64,000 bases of DNA from Acetatifactor sp. (GCA_022511465.1 JAFLRM010000001.1:1-64000), one strand, 5' to 3'; shown: positions 18,990 to 27,836, counted from the first letter of the stretch. Numbers and translations are program-made. Notes: a model not told the origin generated them from the sequence alone.

Positions 18990-20669
18990 ATGTTAAATTA
19001 CAGTCGTTATCGTAAAAACCCAGTGGTGGATCATCCGGAGCGTGAATGGCCAAATAAAGAGATTGAGAAGGCTCCCATCTGGTGCAGCGTCGATCTGCGT
19101 GACGGCAATCAAGCCTTGATCGATCCTATGATCGTGGAGGAGAAGATTGAGATGTTCCAGTATCTGATCAAGCTGGGTTTTAAGGAGATTGAGATTGGCT
19201 TTCCGGCGGCCAGTCAGATTGAGTTTGACTTTCTGCGCCAGTTGGTAGAGCGCAAGATGATTCCGGATGATGTGATAGTTCAGGTTTTGACCCAGTGCAG
19301 GGAGGAGCTGATCGACCGCACTTTTGAGTCGATTGAGGGCTGTAAGCAGGCTATTGTACATATTTACAATTCCACATCCACCTTGCAGAGAGATGTGGTG
19401 TTCAACATGGACAGGGAACATATCACTGAGATTGCGGTGAACGGCACCAAGATGGTGAAAGAGCGTGCGGCAAAGTTTCCCGGCAAAATTATTTTTGAGT
19501 ATTCTCCCGAGAGTTTTACGGGTACGGAACTTGACTACGCGCTGGAGATCTGCAATGCGGTGTCGGCGGCCTGGGGGCCTACGCCGGATAATCCCATGAT
19601 CCTGAATCTGCCATCCACGGTAGAGATGAATACGCCCAACGTGTACGCTGATCAGATCGAGTGGATGATCAAACATCTGGACAATCGGGAAAGCATCATT
19701 TTAAGTGTGCATCCTCACAATGATCGGGGAACCGGCGTGGCGAGCGCAGAGCTTGCGCTGCTTGCGGGGGCTGACCGTGTAGAGGGAACACTTTTTGGAA
19801 ACGGCGAGCGAACCGGCAATGTGGATATTTTGAACATTGCCTACAATATGTTTTCACAGGGGATCGATCCGAAGCTTAACATTGAGCATATCAATGAGAT
19901 CATAGAGATTTATGAGCGTTGTTGTAAGCTGCCCATCCATCCCAGACACCCTTATGCGGGAAAGCTGGTGTTCACCGCTTTTTCCGGTTCTCATCAGGAT
20001 GCCATCAACAAGGGTGTGAAGGCTATGAAGGATCGGAACAGCGAAATATGGCAGGTGCCCTATCTGCCGATTGATCCTTCCGATATTGGCAGGGAGTATG
20101 AGCCCATTGTGCGCATCAATTCCCAATCCGGCAAGGGCGGTGTGGCCTTCATCATGGATACTTATTTTGGATTTAAGCTGCCCAAGGCGATGCACAAGGA
20201 ATTTGCCAATGTGATCCAGGAAATTTCTGAGAAGCAGGGTGAGGTTTCGCCGGATCAGATCATGCAAAGCTTCAAGGCGGAGTATCTGGATCGCAAGGAG
20301 CCCATTCACTTCAGACAGCTTCACATGGACGATCTGAGTAGCTCGGTGAAGAGTGAGTTTGATACCAGAGTCACCGTGGTCTACACGGATCATGGCGAGG
20401 AGAAAAGCTTCGAGGCTGTGGGAAATGGGCCGATTGACGCGGCACAGAGAGGTCTGGCTGAGGCCCTTGGAATTTCTATCAAGATATTGGATTATGAGGA
20501 GCATGCCCTGCAGAGCGGCGCCAACTCTCAGGCAGCCGCCTACATCCATCTGCTGGACAGAGAGACCGGTCATGTGACATACGGTGTTGGTGTCAGCTCC
20601 AGCATCACAAGAGCGTCTGTCAGGGCGATCTTCTCTGCGGTGAATAGGCTGGGACTTACCGGAAGGTAA
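18990..20669 (+). CDS. leuA: 2-isopropylmalate synthase, long form
   Basis: Condenses acetyl-CoA with 2-ketoisovalerate in the first step of leucine synthesis. The 559 residues fit the long (LeuA2-like) branch. Seen: the HMGL-like catalytic start WCSVDLRDGNQALIDPM near 31-47, metal-site HPHNDRGTG near 240, GNGERTGNVD near 270, and a C-terminal LeuA dimer/allosteric domain (about 430-555) for leucine feedback. AGAAAGGA SD before ATG 18990. There is only 63 bp upstream after ptsH and no T-box is visible. No other leu genes are adjacent. Its last 14 bp overlap the 3' end of a convergent gene. Confidence 0.95.
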   Translation: MLNYSRYRKNPVVDHPEREWPNKEIEKAPIWCSVDLRDGNQALIDPMIVEEKIEMFQYLIKLGFKEIEIGFPAASQIEFDFLRQLVERKMIPDDVIVQVLTQCREELIDRTFESIEGCKQAIVHIYNSTSTLQRDVVFNMDREHITEIAVNGTKMVKERAAKFPGKIIFEYSPESFTGTELDYALEICNAVSAAWGPTPDNPMILNLPSTVEMNTPNVYADQIEWMIKHLDNRESIILSVHPHNDRGTGVASAELALLAGADRVEGTLFGNGERTGNVDILNIAYNMFSQGIDPKLNIEHINEIIEIYERCCKLPIHPRHPYAGKLVFTAFSGSHQDAINKGVKAMKDRNSEIWQVPYLPIDPSDIGREYEPIVRINSQSGKGGVAFIMDTYFGFKLPKAMHKEFANVIQEISEKQGEVSPDQIMQSFKAEYLDRKEPIHFRQLHMDDLSSSVKSEFDTRVTVVYTDHGEEKSFEAVGNGPIDAAQRGLAEALGISIKILDYEEHALQSGANSQAAAYIHLLDRETGHVTYGVGVSSSITRASVRAIFSAVNRLGLTGR

Positions 20670-21798
20670 AGTTGTCGTTATCGATTATGATACAGATCAT
20701 GGTTTTACCGGTATTAAGAAGGATTTCGTTTCCGTTGTCATCGTAGTAATGGGTGGCATCGTAATCGGAGTCCTTTTTCCATGTGACGTGGATTCCCATG
20801 CCGTTGGTAAAGTACCAACCGTCTCTGGTGTCGTCGTGGCACTGGAATACCAGATAGCCCTCGCTCAGTCCCAGATCCTCGCTTTTGATCTTCTGCACCA
20901 GAATATTTTTGAAGGCCAGCTGTTCGCCGGTGGCAGCGTCGATATGAGGGGTATCGATATCTCCTACCAAATGCTGGTAACGGTAGTAGAGCCCGTCTTT
21001 TTCGTTAAAATCAAAATAGCATCTGGTCAGCGGATAGCAGCCGGACATGTCAATGTAAGTAGCAGGGCTGGCGTCCTCGCCATACTGGGTCAGAGTGTTG
21101 GGCTCTGATCTGGTGGCAAAAAGGAAATGGTGATCGTCAGTGAGTCCACGGTAGGACAGGCTATAGCCTTTTTGCTGGATGACCTGAAGCAGTTTTGAAC
21201 CTGTGATGTAGGTGTTGTGAGGCGCTTTACGGTCTGTAGAGCGGTAGAAAGCCGCACTGTCTGAGGCTGACATACCGTCAACATTTTCCGTGGTGGGTTG
21301 GTCGATCAATTCGTTAATAAAGAAAGGCCCGCCGTAGTGTACGAGAAAAGCGTCCCACTCAAAAGCCCAGTATGCATAGTAGGAGCGCAGGCTTCGCACA
21401 TTCCCGATCTGTCCCAGAGCGGCCCAGTCTTCGTAGATTGCCATAAGGCGTGTCATGCGTCCTTCCACGTTGGCCTCGTAGAGTATGGATGCCTTTGAAA
21501 GGTTATACTGGGGGATGGCATCTTTCTCGTTGGGGATCATAACTGCGATAGGGCGGGTATCGGCCACGGAGTCATCCACCCACTCATTGGTGAGGAGGCT
21601 TCGAGTCATACCCTCATGAGGGGGGACAGAGTCGTCTTCGACAACAATGTTGGCAGGGGCGTTTGAGGGGGTGGAGGAGACTGTGTTCTCCTCAGTCTCA
21701 GGAAGAATGGGGCTGCTGGGCCCGTTATATCGTGTTCCGCAGGCTGTCAGCATTGTCAGTGCGACAATGAGAGCAAGGCCTGTTTTGAATCTTTTCAT
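20656..21798 (-). CDS. DUF3048 (YerB-like) lipoprotein
   Basis: Exported lipoprotein: signal segment and lipobox LTAC with Cys20, then a Pro/Glu/Ser-rich linker (about 25-60). The main part matches the DUF3048 family: RPIAVMIPNEKDAIPQYNLS near 82, LYEANVEGRMTRLMAIYED near 107, and the C-terminal domain with VQKIKSEDLGLSEGYLVF and TWKKDSDYD. Family function is unknown; YerB of Bacillus is the known representative. The 3' end overlaps leuA by 14 bp on the opposite strand, so the two transcripts are antisense at their ends. Start ATG 21798 is preceded on the minus strand by a GGAGG SD. Confidence 0.88.
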   Translation of the reverse strand: MKRFKTGLALIVALTMLTACGTRYNGPSSPILPETEENTVSSTPSNAPANIVVEDDSVPPHEGMTRSLLTNEWVDDSVADTRPIAVMIPNEKDAIPQYNLSKASILYEANVEGRMTRLMAIYEDWAALGQIGNVRSLRSYYAYWAFEWDAFLVHYGGPFFINELIDQPTTENVDGMSASDSAAFYRSTDRKAPHNTYITGSKLLQVIQQKGYSLSYRGLTDDHHFLFATRSEPNTLTQYGEDASPATYIDMSGCYPLTRCYFDFNEKDGLYYRYQHLVGDIDTPHIDAATGEQLAFKNILVQKIKSEDLGLSEGYLVFQCHDDTRDGWYFTNGMGIHVTWKKDSDYDATHYYDDNGNEILLNTGKTMICIIIDNDNFTFR

Positions 21799-21946
21799 GG
21801 TAAGCCTCCATGTCTTTCGCAGTAAAAGCGTATTTCAGTAAAACCTATAAATTAGTTTATCATAAAATGGGAGAGAAGTCATTAGAGGGACAGTTTTTTT
21901 AGGCAATCTTAAGAATTAGAAGATCCAAAGGAGATTTAGCTGCATC

Positions 21947-21975
21947 TTGCGATTTGTTTTTTGGTATAGTATACT
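21947..21975 (+). promoter_or_regulatory. promoter of the GtrB-type glycosyltransferase gene
   Basis: TTGCGA (21947-21952), 17-bp spacer, TATACT (21970-21975). The predicted start lies about 35 nt before ATG 22016 and just upstream of its GGGAGGAG SD. Confidence 0.75.
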
Positions 21976-22015
21976 TTAGAAAGAAGTGATAAGAGAGCGA
22001 AAACGGGAGGAGTTT

Positions 22016-22945
22016 ATGAGCCTGTTAAGTGTGATTGTTCCCTGCTATAACGAGGAGGAAAGTGTGGCTCTGTTTTATGAGGAGCTTGTGAAAAATGATG
22101 CTTTCTTTCAGGGTAAGGGAGTAGAGTTAGAGTTGTTATATATCAACGACGGATCTCGGGACGGGACATCTGCCGAGGTGAAGAAATTGCGTGAGAAGGA
22201 CGAGAGGGTTCATCTGATTTCTTTTTCGCGTAATTTTGGCAAGGAGGCGGCTATGTATGCTGGTCTGGAGAGGTCCAGGGGCGATTATGTAGTGATGATG
22301 GACGTAGATCTTCAGGATCCGCCTTCTCTTTTGCCAGAGATGTATGCTGCTCTGGAGGAGGGATACGATTCCGTGGCCACCAGAAGGGTTACCAGAAAGG
22401 GGGAGCCGCCGATCCGCAGCTTTTTTGCCAGACGGTTCTATCATCTGATGAAGAAAATTTCCCAGACGGAAATGATGGACGGGGCGAGGGACTATCGGTT
22501 GATGACGAGGCAGATGGTGGATGCGATTTTGTCTATGAAAGAATATAACCGCTTTACTAAGGGGATTTTTGGCTGGGTCGGATTTCAGACCAAATGGCTG
22601 GAGTATGAGAATGTGGAGCGAGCCAGAGGGGAGACCAAGTGGAATTTTTGGAAGCTTCTCATGTATTCTTTTGAGGGAATCGTGGCGTTTTCCACGGCCC
22701 CGCTGATGATCGCTTCCTTTATGGGGGTATTGTTCTGTATAGTTGCCTTTTTGATGATCTTGTTTATTGTCGTGCGAAAGCTTGCTTTTGGAGATCCGGT
22801 GTCCGGCTGGCCGTCGCTGGTATGCATTATCCTTATGACCAGCGGTGTACAGTTTTTTTGCACCGGCATCTTGGGACAATATCTTGCCAAGACTTACATG
22901 GAGGTAAAGAGGCGGCCCATTTATCTTGTTAAGGAGGAACTATAG
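22016..22945 (+). CDS. GtrB/DPM1-like polyprenyl-phosphate glycosyltransferase
   Basis: GT2 enzyme expected to transfer a sugar from a nucleotide donor to undecaprenyl phosphate. From ATG 22016 (GGGAGGAG SD; the track GTG at 21986 is upstream of the SD) it is 309 residues: an N-terminal GT-A domain LLSVIVPCYNEEES with DVDLQDPP near 95, ARDYRLM near 155 and GETKWNFWKL near 205, then two C-terminal membrane helices (about 225-250 and 265-290) ending in a basic tail. This is the architecture of GtrB, YkcC and CsbB. No GtrA is adjacent; a GtrA gene lies 30 kb away at 52.0 kb. Sugar specificity is unknown. Confidence 0.88.
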   Translation: MSLLSVIVPCYNEEESVALFYEELVKNDAFFQGKGVELELLYINDGSRDGTSAEVKKLREKDERVHLISFSRNFGKEAAMYAGLERSRGDYVVMMDVDLQDPPSLLPEMYAALEEGYDSVATRRVTRKGEPPIRSFFARRFYHLMKKISQTEMMDGARDYRLMTRQMVDAILSMKEYNRFTKGIFGWVGFQTKWLEYENVERARGETKWNFWKLLMYSFEGIVAFSTAPLMIASFMGVLFCIVAFLMILFIVVRKLAFGDPVSGWPSLVCIILMTSGVQFFCTGILGQYLAKTYMEVKRRPIYLVKEEL

Positions 22946-22973
22946 CATAAAGTATGATTTTCTTTACAGTTTC

Positions 22974-23002
22974 TTCACGTTACAGAATTCCACACATATG
23001 AT
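22974..23002 (+). promoter_or_regulatory. promoter of the Spo0A-like gene
   Basis: TTCACG (22974-22979), 17-bp spacer, TATGAT (22997-23002). Its position puts the transcript start near 23009, which excludes the upstream ATG at 23006 and supports the start at 23066. Confidence 0.6.
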
Positions 23003-23065
23003 AGAATGAATCCTGACACTAAAAACGCAAATTGTGATTTGATCGCGGCAGAAAGGGGAATGATC

Positions 23066-23443
23066 ATGGATATCGCGACTGTAAAGGATTGTGAGCTGGA
23101 GAGATATATCACAAGCATCATGCTGGATGTTGGGGTTCCGGCACATTTGAAGGGCTATCACTATTTGAGGGATGCCATTTTGCTGACCGGTAGGGATATG
23201 GAGGTGGTCAGCAGTGTGACAAAGCTCTTGTATCCTACGATTGCCAAGCATTTTAAGACCACCAACCAGAAGGTGGAGCGGGCGATCCGCAACGCTATCG
23301 AAGTGTCATGGATGAGGGGAAACATAAACACTTTTGAGGAGATGTTTGGATACTCGGCGGCATCCGGCAAGACCAGACCGACCAACAGTGAATACATAGC
23401 GCGTATTGCTGACAAGGTGAGGCTGGATTATAAGGCGATGTAG
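23066..23443 (+). CDS. stand-alone Spo0A DNA-binding-domain protein
   Basis: A 125-residue protein that is nearly only the Spo0A effector domain. The blocks GVPAHLKGYHYLRDAI, SVTKLLYPTIAKHFKTTNQK, VERAIRNAIEVSWMRGNI and RPTNSEYIARIADKVRL follow the Spo0A C-terminus in order, including the recognition helix region. The N-terminal response-regulator receiver is absent: only about 15 residues precede the domain. ATG 23066 has an AAAGGGG SD 7 bp upstream; the promoter and SD argue against the track start at 23006. It is monocistronic, between a promoter and a terminator. Without a receiver it cannot be switched by phosphorylation in the normal way. It may act as a constitutive binder or competitor at 0A boxes, which is inference. 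Confidence 0.88.
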   Translation: MDIATVKDCELERYITSIMLDVGVPAHLKGYHYLRDAILLTGRDMEVVSSVTKLLYPTIAKHFKTTNQKVERAIRNAIEVSWMRGNINTFEEMFGYSAASGKTRPTNSEYIARIADKVRLDYKAM

Positions 23444-23461
23444 ATTAGGCTAGATGGGAGG

Positions 23462-23497
23462 ACGATCATGGAGCGATCCATGGTCGTTTTCATTTGT
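23462..23497 (+). terminator. terminator after the Spo0A-like gene
   Basis: ACGATCATGGA-GCGA-TCCATGGTCGT forms an 11-bp stem (one G-T pair) followed by TTTTCATTTGT. Its tail overlaps the -35 of the next promoter. Confidence 0.82.
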
Positions 23498-23522
23498 ACA
23501 AATAGGATAAATATGGTATAAT
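23494..23522 (+). promoter_or_regulatory. promoter of the 23.6-26.3 kb operon
   Basis: TTGTAC (23494-23499), 17-bp spacer, TATAAT (23517-23522) with TGG immediately before it (extended -10). It overlaps the ATG the ORF track uses at 23521, so that ATG cannot be the start. Confidence 0.78.
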
Positions 23523-23571
23523 GTGCGCAAAGGGCAGAAGGACTCTGCCCGCAACTTGTGAAGGAGTAGCT

Positions 23572-24591
23572 ATGGCTTATCAAATGCTTCGCCTTTTGTG
23601 CTTTTTTATGGTACTGATCCCGCTTTTGCTGGGACGGGGCGCGCTATGTATATCGTATAGGAAACAGCCGATCCGGGAGACCATATTGTCAGACAGTGTG
23701 CTGACGGGATATCTGATCATGATAGGACTGACCGAGGCCGCTCACATGGGAACTGTCGTTCTTGGGTGGTCTTTTTCTGATTGCTGGAAACTGTTTGCGC
23801 TGATGCTGGTGGTGTGTCTGTTTGCGGCCGTCGGTATCCTTTTATGGGACAAGCATGGAAAGAAGAATTCCAATAGGCGAAAGCTTCCCGGAAAAAATCG
23901 AAAACCAGTCACAACAAAAGAACAAGTGTTATTTATCGCTTTTGCGGCGCTGGTATTGATTCAAATTATGCGGATCGTGATTCAAAAAGAAGTTTACCTG
24001 GGCGGAGACATGACTGCGGAAACAGTGAATAGTTTTTTGATAACGGATGCTATTTATAAAGTCAACCCCATGACGGGAGAACTCTACAGTTTGGGGATCC
24101 CCTTTCGTCTACAAATCTTGTGTCTTCCCACCTTTTACGGAACCCTCTGCGCTCTGTTTGGTCTGAGTGCGGAGCAGGTGGTGTGGAGCATTGTGCCCAT
24201 TGCTACGCTGTTGTACAGCTATCTGGCGTACAGTATTCTGGCCCGTGTGCTTTTTCCGGACAAGAGGGATCAAAGGGTGGCTTTTTTGATTTTTGTAGCA
24301 CTTCTCTATCTTTTTGGAGATTATATGTACGGAGTGGATGGCTTTGGTGTGATGCACGGAGGTTTTCGGGGTGTGGTGATCCGGGCGGCGGTGCTCCTGC
24401 CCTATACTTTTGGCGCAGTGATGCGCAGACGGTGGAAGATTGTGATCTTGTGTGTGTTGGCGGAGGCATGTCTGGTCTGGACATTTTATGGCATGGGCGT
24501 ATGCTTGTTTGTGGCAGCGGGGCTGACGTTGGTCAACCGCCTGATAGGCCGTAGGCGTAAATCTGCCGACGGGAAGGAGACGACCGTATGA
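23572..24591 (+). CDS. polytopic membrane protein, unknown (DUF6077-like?)
   Basis: From ATG 23572 (GAAGGAG SD) the protein has 339 residues and about eight membrane helices: two at the N-terminus, a basic loop (KHGKKNSNRRKLPGKNRKP near 108-126), then six more. A conserved-looking extracytoplasmic loop GGDMTAETVNSFLITDAIYKVNPMTG near 158 suggests a GT-C or polymerase-like fold, and I recall similar DUF6077-type proteins from Lachnospiraceae glycan loci, but I cannot confirm that. It overlaps the next gene by 4 bp (ATGA) and the two look like halves of one membrane machine. Function unknown. Confidence 0.65.
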   Translation: MAYQMLRLLCFFMVLIPLLLGRGALCISYRKQPIRETILSDSVLTGYLIMIGLTEAAHMGTVVLGWSFSDCWKLFALMLVVCLFAAVGILLWDKHGKKNSNRRKLPGKNRKPVTTKEQVLFIAFAALVLIQIMRIVIQKEVYLGGDMTAETVNSFLITDAIYKVNPMTGELYSLGIPFRLQILCLPTFYGTLCALFGLSAEQVVWSIVPIATLLYSYLAYSILARVLFPDKRDQRVAFLIFVALLYLFGDYMYGVDGFGVMHGGFRGVVIRAAVLLPYTFGAVMRRRWKIVILCVLAEACLVWTFYGMGVCLFVAAGLTLVNRLIGRRRKSADGKETTV

Positions 24592-25496
24592 GGGAGCTCT
24601 TCAGGAATGCCTGGCTTGGCTGGGGCCGTTATACAGAGAATGGCAAGTTTGCTGCACTCTTGCTGGCTGTGCTTTTGATCTTCTGGCTGCTGCAAAGAGC
24701 AGCCTTCGGCGATCATAAAAAATTTTTAGGATTGATGGTGTATACGTCATTTATGACGGTGGCTTGTATCTGTCCGGTGACAGCGGTATGCTTCATGCTG
24801 TATCAGACACGCTTTTACGATTACGAATGGATCTGGAGTTTGGTACCGGTGACAGCTGTCATCGCTGCCGGCGGAACGGTTTTTCTGGAAAAAATTTGGG
24901 AAGACTATTCTCATCCAAAGGAAAAAAGGTACTTTCGGGCCTCCCTGTTCACAGCCGCTCTAGTGCTGCTGATCTTTTTCAGCGGAAGCCTGGATCAAAA
25001 AGTTTGGAATGACGGTGTGACGGGAAGCGAGCGTGCACAGGTGGAGGCGGTGTTGGAACGCCTGATGACAGAGCAGGATGAGGAAGGTTTGTGTCTGTGG
25101 GCGCCCAGGGAGGTCTTGGAGTGTGCAAGAGCCTATTCCGGTGAGATATTTCTCCTTTATGGCAGAGACATGTGGGACGGTGCGTTGGGGGCGTATACTT
25201 ACGAGGTATATGATGAGACCAGGCGGGAACTGTACCTGTGGATGGATCATGCGGAGGAGAGTGGAAGCCTTGTGGGGATCGTGGAGGTGCTGACCGTCGA
25301 TGAGGCGGGAGAGCAGCACAATGGCGAAAAGCAGTTGGACGGCATAGTTTGTATACAGGATGCTATCAATATGGGAGCCAACCGCATTTTGCTCCCGGGA
25401 AATATGCAGGAAGAGGATCTGGAGCAGATTGAGAAAGCGCTTTCTGTGGAGGCAGAGGAGTTAGGAGGCTATATTTTGCTCAGGTTAGGAAAGTGA
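24588..25496 (+). CDS. membrane protein with soluble C-terminal domain, unknown function
   Basis: A 302-residue protein not recognised. Four hydrophobic helices lie in residues 20-140 (FAALLLAVLLIFWLL, FMTVACICPVTAVCFML, VPVTAVIAAGGTVF, LFTAALVLLIFFSGS). The remaining half is soluble, acidic, and predicted alpha/beta. Translation is coupled to the upstream membrane protein by an ATGA overlap. The upstream protein ends in helices without a soluble domain, so the two could together equal one longer polytopic protein with an extracytoplasmic C-terminal domain that is fused in relatives. A GT2 gene follows 14 bp later. Confidence 0.6.
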   Translation: MRELFRNAWLGWGRYTENGKFAALLLAVLLIFWLLQRAAFGDHKKFLGLMVYTSFMTVACICPVTAVCFMLYQTRFYDYEWIWSLVPVTAVIAAGGTVFLEKIWEDYSHPKEKRYFRASLFTAALVLLIFFSGSLDQKVWNDGVTGSERAQVEAVLERLMTEQDEEGLCLWAPREVLECARAYSGEIFLLYGRDMWDGALGAYTYEVYDETRRELYLWMDHAEESGSLVGIVEVLTVDEAGEQHNGEKQLDGIVCIQDAINMGANRILLPGNMQEEDLEQIEKALSVEAEELGGYILLRLGK

Positions 25497-25510
25497 CGAG
25501 GAGGAAAACC

Positions 25511-26260
25511 ATGATCAGCGTGATTGTGCCGGTCTATCATGCGGAAAAATACATTGTGGAGACAATGGACTGCGTGCGCAGCCAGACCTATCGGGACTGG
25601 GAGCTCCTTTTGGTGGAGGACTGTGGCAGGGATGGCTGTGTGCAGATGATCCAGCGGTATATAGAGGATACGCGCGATGATAGGATCCGACTGATCAGAC
25701 AGCCTTCCAACATGGGGGCGGCTATGGCCCGCAACAGGGGGGTACAGGAAGCCAAAGGACGTTACATCGCCTATTTGGACGCGGACGACTTGTGGGAGGC
25801 TGAAAAGCTGGAGCGTGAGCTGGCCTTTATGAAGGAGAGAGAGGCCGCCTTTGTGTTTACCGGCTATGAGTTTGCCGACGAGTGGGGGAAAGGAACAGGT
25901 AAGGTAGTACATGTGCCGGAAACTCTTAACTATAAGGAAGCATTAAAGAATACTACTATTTTCACAACGACTGTTATGTTTGACACGCAGAAAGTGAACA
26001 AGGAGCTTTTACAGATGCCGGTTATGAAGAGCGAAGACACGGCGCTGTGGTGGAAGATCCTGCGATTGGGGTACACTGCCTACGGTTTGGACGAGAATCT
26101 GGTGAAATACCGCCGTGCGGGTAAATCCTTGTCCTCCAACAAACTGGAAGCTATTCGGCGCATTTGGAACCTCTACCGTAGGGCGGAGGGAATGAGTGTA
26201 ATAAGCAGTGCTTATCACTTCTGTTTCTGGGCTGTCCGGGCTGTGAAGCGCAGGGTGTAG
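25511..26260 (+). CDS. GT2 glycosyltransferase (TuaG-like)
   Basis: Cytoplasmic GT-A enzyme of 249 residues from ATG 25511 (GAGGAGG SD; the GTG at 25493 in the track lies upstream of it). Motifs: ISVIVPVYHAEKYIVETMDC at the N-terminus, NMGAAMARNRGVQEAKGRYI near 73, the DXD-type DADDLWE near 96, and the acceptor-side MKSEDTALWWKIL near 172. The arrangement resembles TuaG and similar enzymes of teichuronic-acid or polysaccharide loci. It is the last gene of a three-gene operon with two unknown membrane proteins. Sugar and acceptor are unknown. Confidence 0.85.
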   Translation: MISVIVPVYHAEKYIVETMDCVRSQTYRDWELLLVEDCGRDGCVQMIQRYIEDTRDDRIRLIRQPSNMGAAMARNRGVQEAKGRYIAYLDADDLWEAEKLERELAFMKEREAAFVFTGYEFADEWGKGTGKVVHVPETLNYKEALKNTTIFTTTVMFDTQKVNKELLQMPVMKSEDTALWWKILRLGYTAYGLDENLVKYRRAGKSLSSNKLEAIRRIWNLYRRAEGMSVISSAYHFCFWAVRAVKRRV

Positions 26261-26314
26261 CAGGCGGGAGAACCGCTGTAGGAGCAATGATTTTGGGAAA
26301 ATTCAGTAAAACCA

Positions 26315-26343
26315 TGTCAAAGTATGGGATAATATGGTATACT
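26315..26343 (+). promoter_or_regulatory. promoter of the first exopolysaccharide operon
   Basis: TATACT (26338-26343) preceded by TGG (extended -10), with a poor -35 TGTCAA at 17 bp. The sequence ATGTCAAAGTATGGGATAAT just upstream resembles the tandem repeat before the 32.5-kb gene. Confidence 0.55.
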
Positions 26344-26387
26344 ATACAAGAATGTAATGCGATTCTATACCGTTAATGCGGAGGAAG

Positions 26388-27836
26388 ATGGTTTTGACTA
26401 CAAATACCAATCAAATTAAATTACAGAGGATGGAGTCTTTTAAACGCCTGATCAACCTTGGGCTGACGGCCGGGTGTCTGGCGCTGGAGATTGCTGTTTT
26501 TGCCTATAACTGGCTGGAGCATTTTCAGTACAGCGTGGTGGAGCCGCTGCGGGACTTCTGGTTCAAAGGACATTTGCTGGAGATAGCCATCTACGGTGTG
26601 ATCCTCTTTTTCTTCTCCAAGATGTACGGCGGTATGCGGCTGGGATATTTGAAAAATGTGGAGATCATCTTTTCGCAGGTGTTTGCCACCTTTATGGCCA
26701 ACGTGCTGATCTATGCGGAGTTGTCTGTCATGGCATTCCAGCTGTTTATGCCTAAAGTGTTTATCTTTATGATGGTGGAGCAGACTGTGATCGTGGTAAT
26801 CTATATCTATGTGACCAATAGGCTGTATAAGTCTCTGTTTCCGCCGAGAAAACTGTTGTTGATCCATGGGGACAGACCCATAGAGGATATCTGCAACAAA
26901 TTTGAGAGCAGGAAGGACAAGTACCGGATCGTAAGGTATGAGCATATTGGAAAGGGAGTGCCGGATCTGTGCAAGGCGATCCTCAAAGAATATACGGAGG
27001 GAACCTGCAATGCGGTGGTACTGTGGGATGTGTCCGTGGAGGACAGGAACAAACTTTTGAAATTCTGCTATTCTCAATCCATTCGAATATACTTAATGCC
27101 AAAGATTACAGATGTTATATTAACGGGTGCAGAGGAATTGCATGTGTTTGACGCTCCCTTGCTTTTGACCAGAGAATACTGCCTTACCATGGAGCAGCGC
27201 TTTATTAAAAGAATGATTGATATTTTATTTGCAGCCCTGTTGCTCGTCATTGCATCCCCTTTTATGCTGATAACGGCTATCGCTATCAAGATTTACGACG
27301 GAGGGCCGGTGCTTTACAGGCAGGTGCGCTGTACCAGGAATCAGCGGCAATTCTACATTTTGAAGTTTCGCAGCATGCGCACGGATGCGGAGAAGGACGG
27401 CGTGGCCAGGCTGGCCCAGAAGAATGATGACCGCATCACACCTATCGGGCAGCTGATCCGCAAGTGCAGGATTGATGAACTGCCCCAGCTCTTCAATATC
27501 CTGCGGGGTGACATGTCCTTCATCGGCCCCAGGCCGGAGCGGCCGGAGATCATCAATCAATATGTGGAGATCATGCCAGAATTTGTCTTCCGCATGAAGG
27601 TGAAGGCGGGCTTGGCCGGCTTTGCACAAGTGTACGGCAAGTACAACACATCACCCTACGATAAGCTGAAGTTGGATCTGGCGTACATTGAACATTATTC
27701 TATCTGGCTGGACCTCAAACTGATGCTTCTGACTTTAAAGGTTCTTCTATGGCCGGACAGCACGGAGGGTGTGGAGAATGAGCAGATCACTGCATTTAAG
27801 GCGTCCTATGACCGCAAGAGAGAAGAGGAAGAATGA
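26388..27836 (+). CDS. large polyprenyl-phosphate sugar phosphotransferase (initiating PGT)
   Basis: Initiates glycan synthesis by moving a sugar-1-phosphate onto undecaprenyl phosphate. N-terminal membrane helices (about four, residues 15-145) and a Rossmann-like central region (about 155-245) precede the catalytic bacterial sugar transferase domain: KRMIDILFAALLLVIASPFM, GGPVLYRQVRCTRN, ILKFRSMRTDAE, and the Asp-Glu dyad in RIDELPQLFNILRGDMSFIGPRPERPE. This is the WbaP/EpsL-like long form. Start is uncertain: GGAGG at 26380-26384 serves ATG 26388 at short spacing or TTG 26394 at ideal spacing; the track ATG 26376 lies before it. First gene of the 26-32 kb glycan operon. Confidence 0.93.
   Translation: MVLTTNTNQIKLQRMESFKRLINLGLTAGCLALEIAVFAYNWLEHFQYSVVEPLRDFWFKGHLLEIAIYGVILFFFSKMYGGMRLGYLKNVEIIFSQVFATFMANVLIYAELSVMAFQLFMPKVFIFMMVEQTVIVVIYIYVTNRLYKSLFPPRKLLLIHGDRPIEDICNKFESRKDKYRIVRYEHIGKGVPDLCKAILKEYTEGTCNAVVLWDVSVEDRNKLLKFCYSQSIRIYLMPKITDVILTGAEELHVFDAPLLLTREYCLTMEQRFIKRMIDILFAALLLVIASPFMLITAIAIKIYDGGPVLYRQVRCTRNQRQFYILKFRSMRTDAEKDGVARLAQKNDDRITPIGQLIRKCRIDELPQLFNILRGDMSFIGPRPERPEIINQYVEIMPEFVFRMKVKAGLAGFAQVYGKYNTSPYDKLKLDLAYIEHYSIWLDLKLMLLTLKVLLWPDSTEGVENEQITAFKASYDRKREEEE

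Noticed and set aside
19854-20573. 239-aa minus-strand ORF opposite leuA
   Set aside because: Antisense shadow with no recognisable domain.
23521-23571. Upstream ATG of the 356-aa ORF in the track
   Set aside because: It overlaps the TATAAT of the promoter; the SD-supported start is at 23572.
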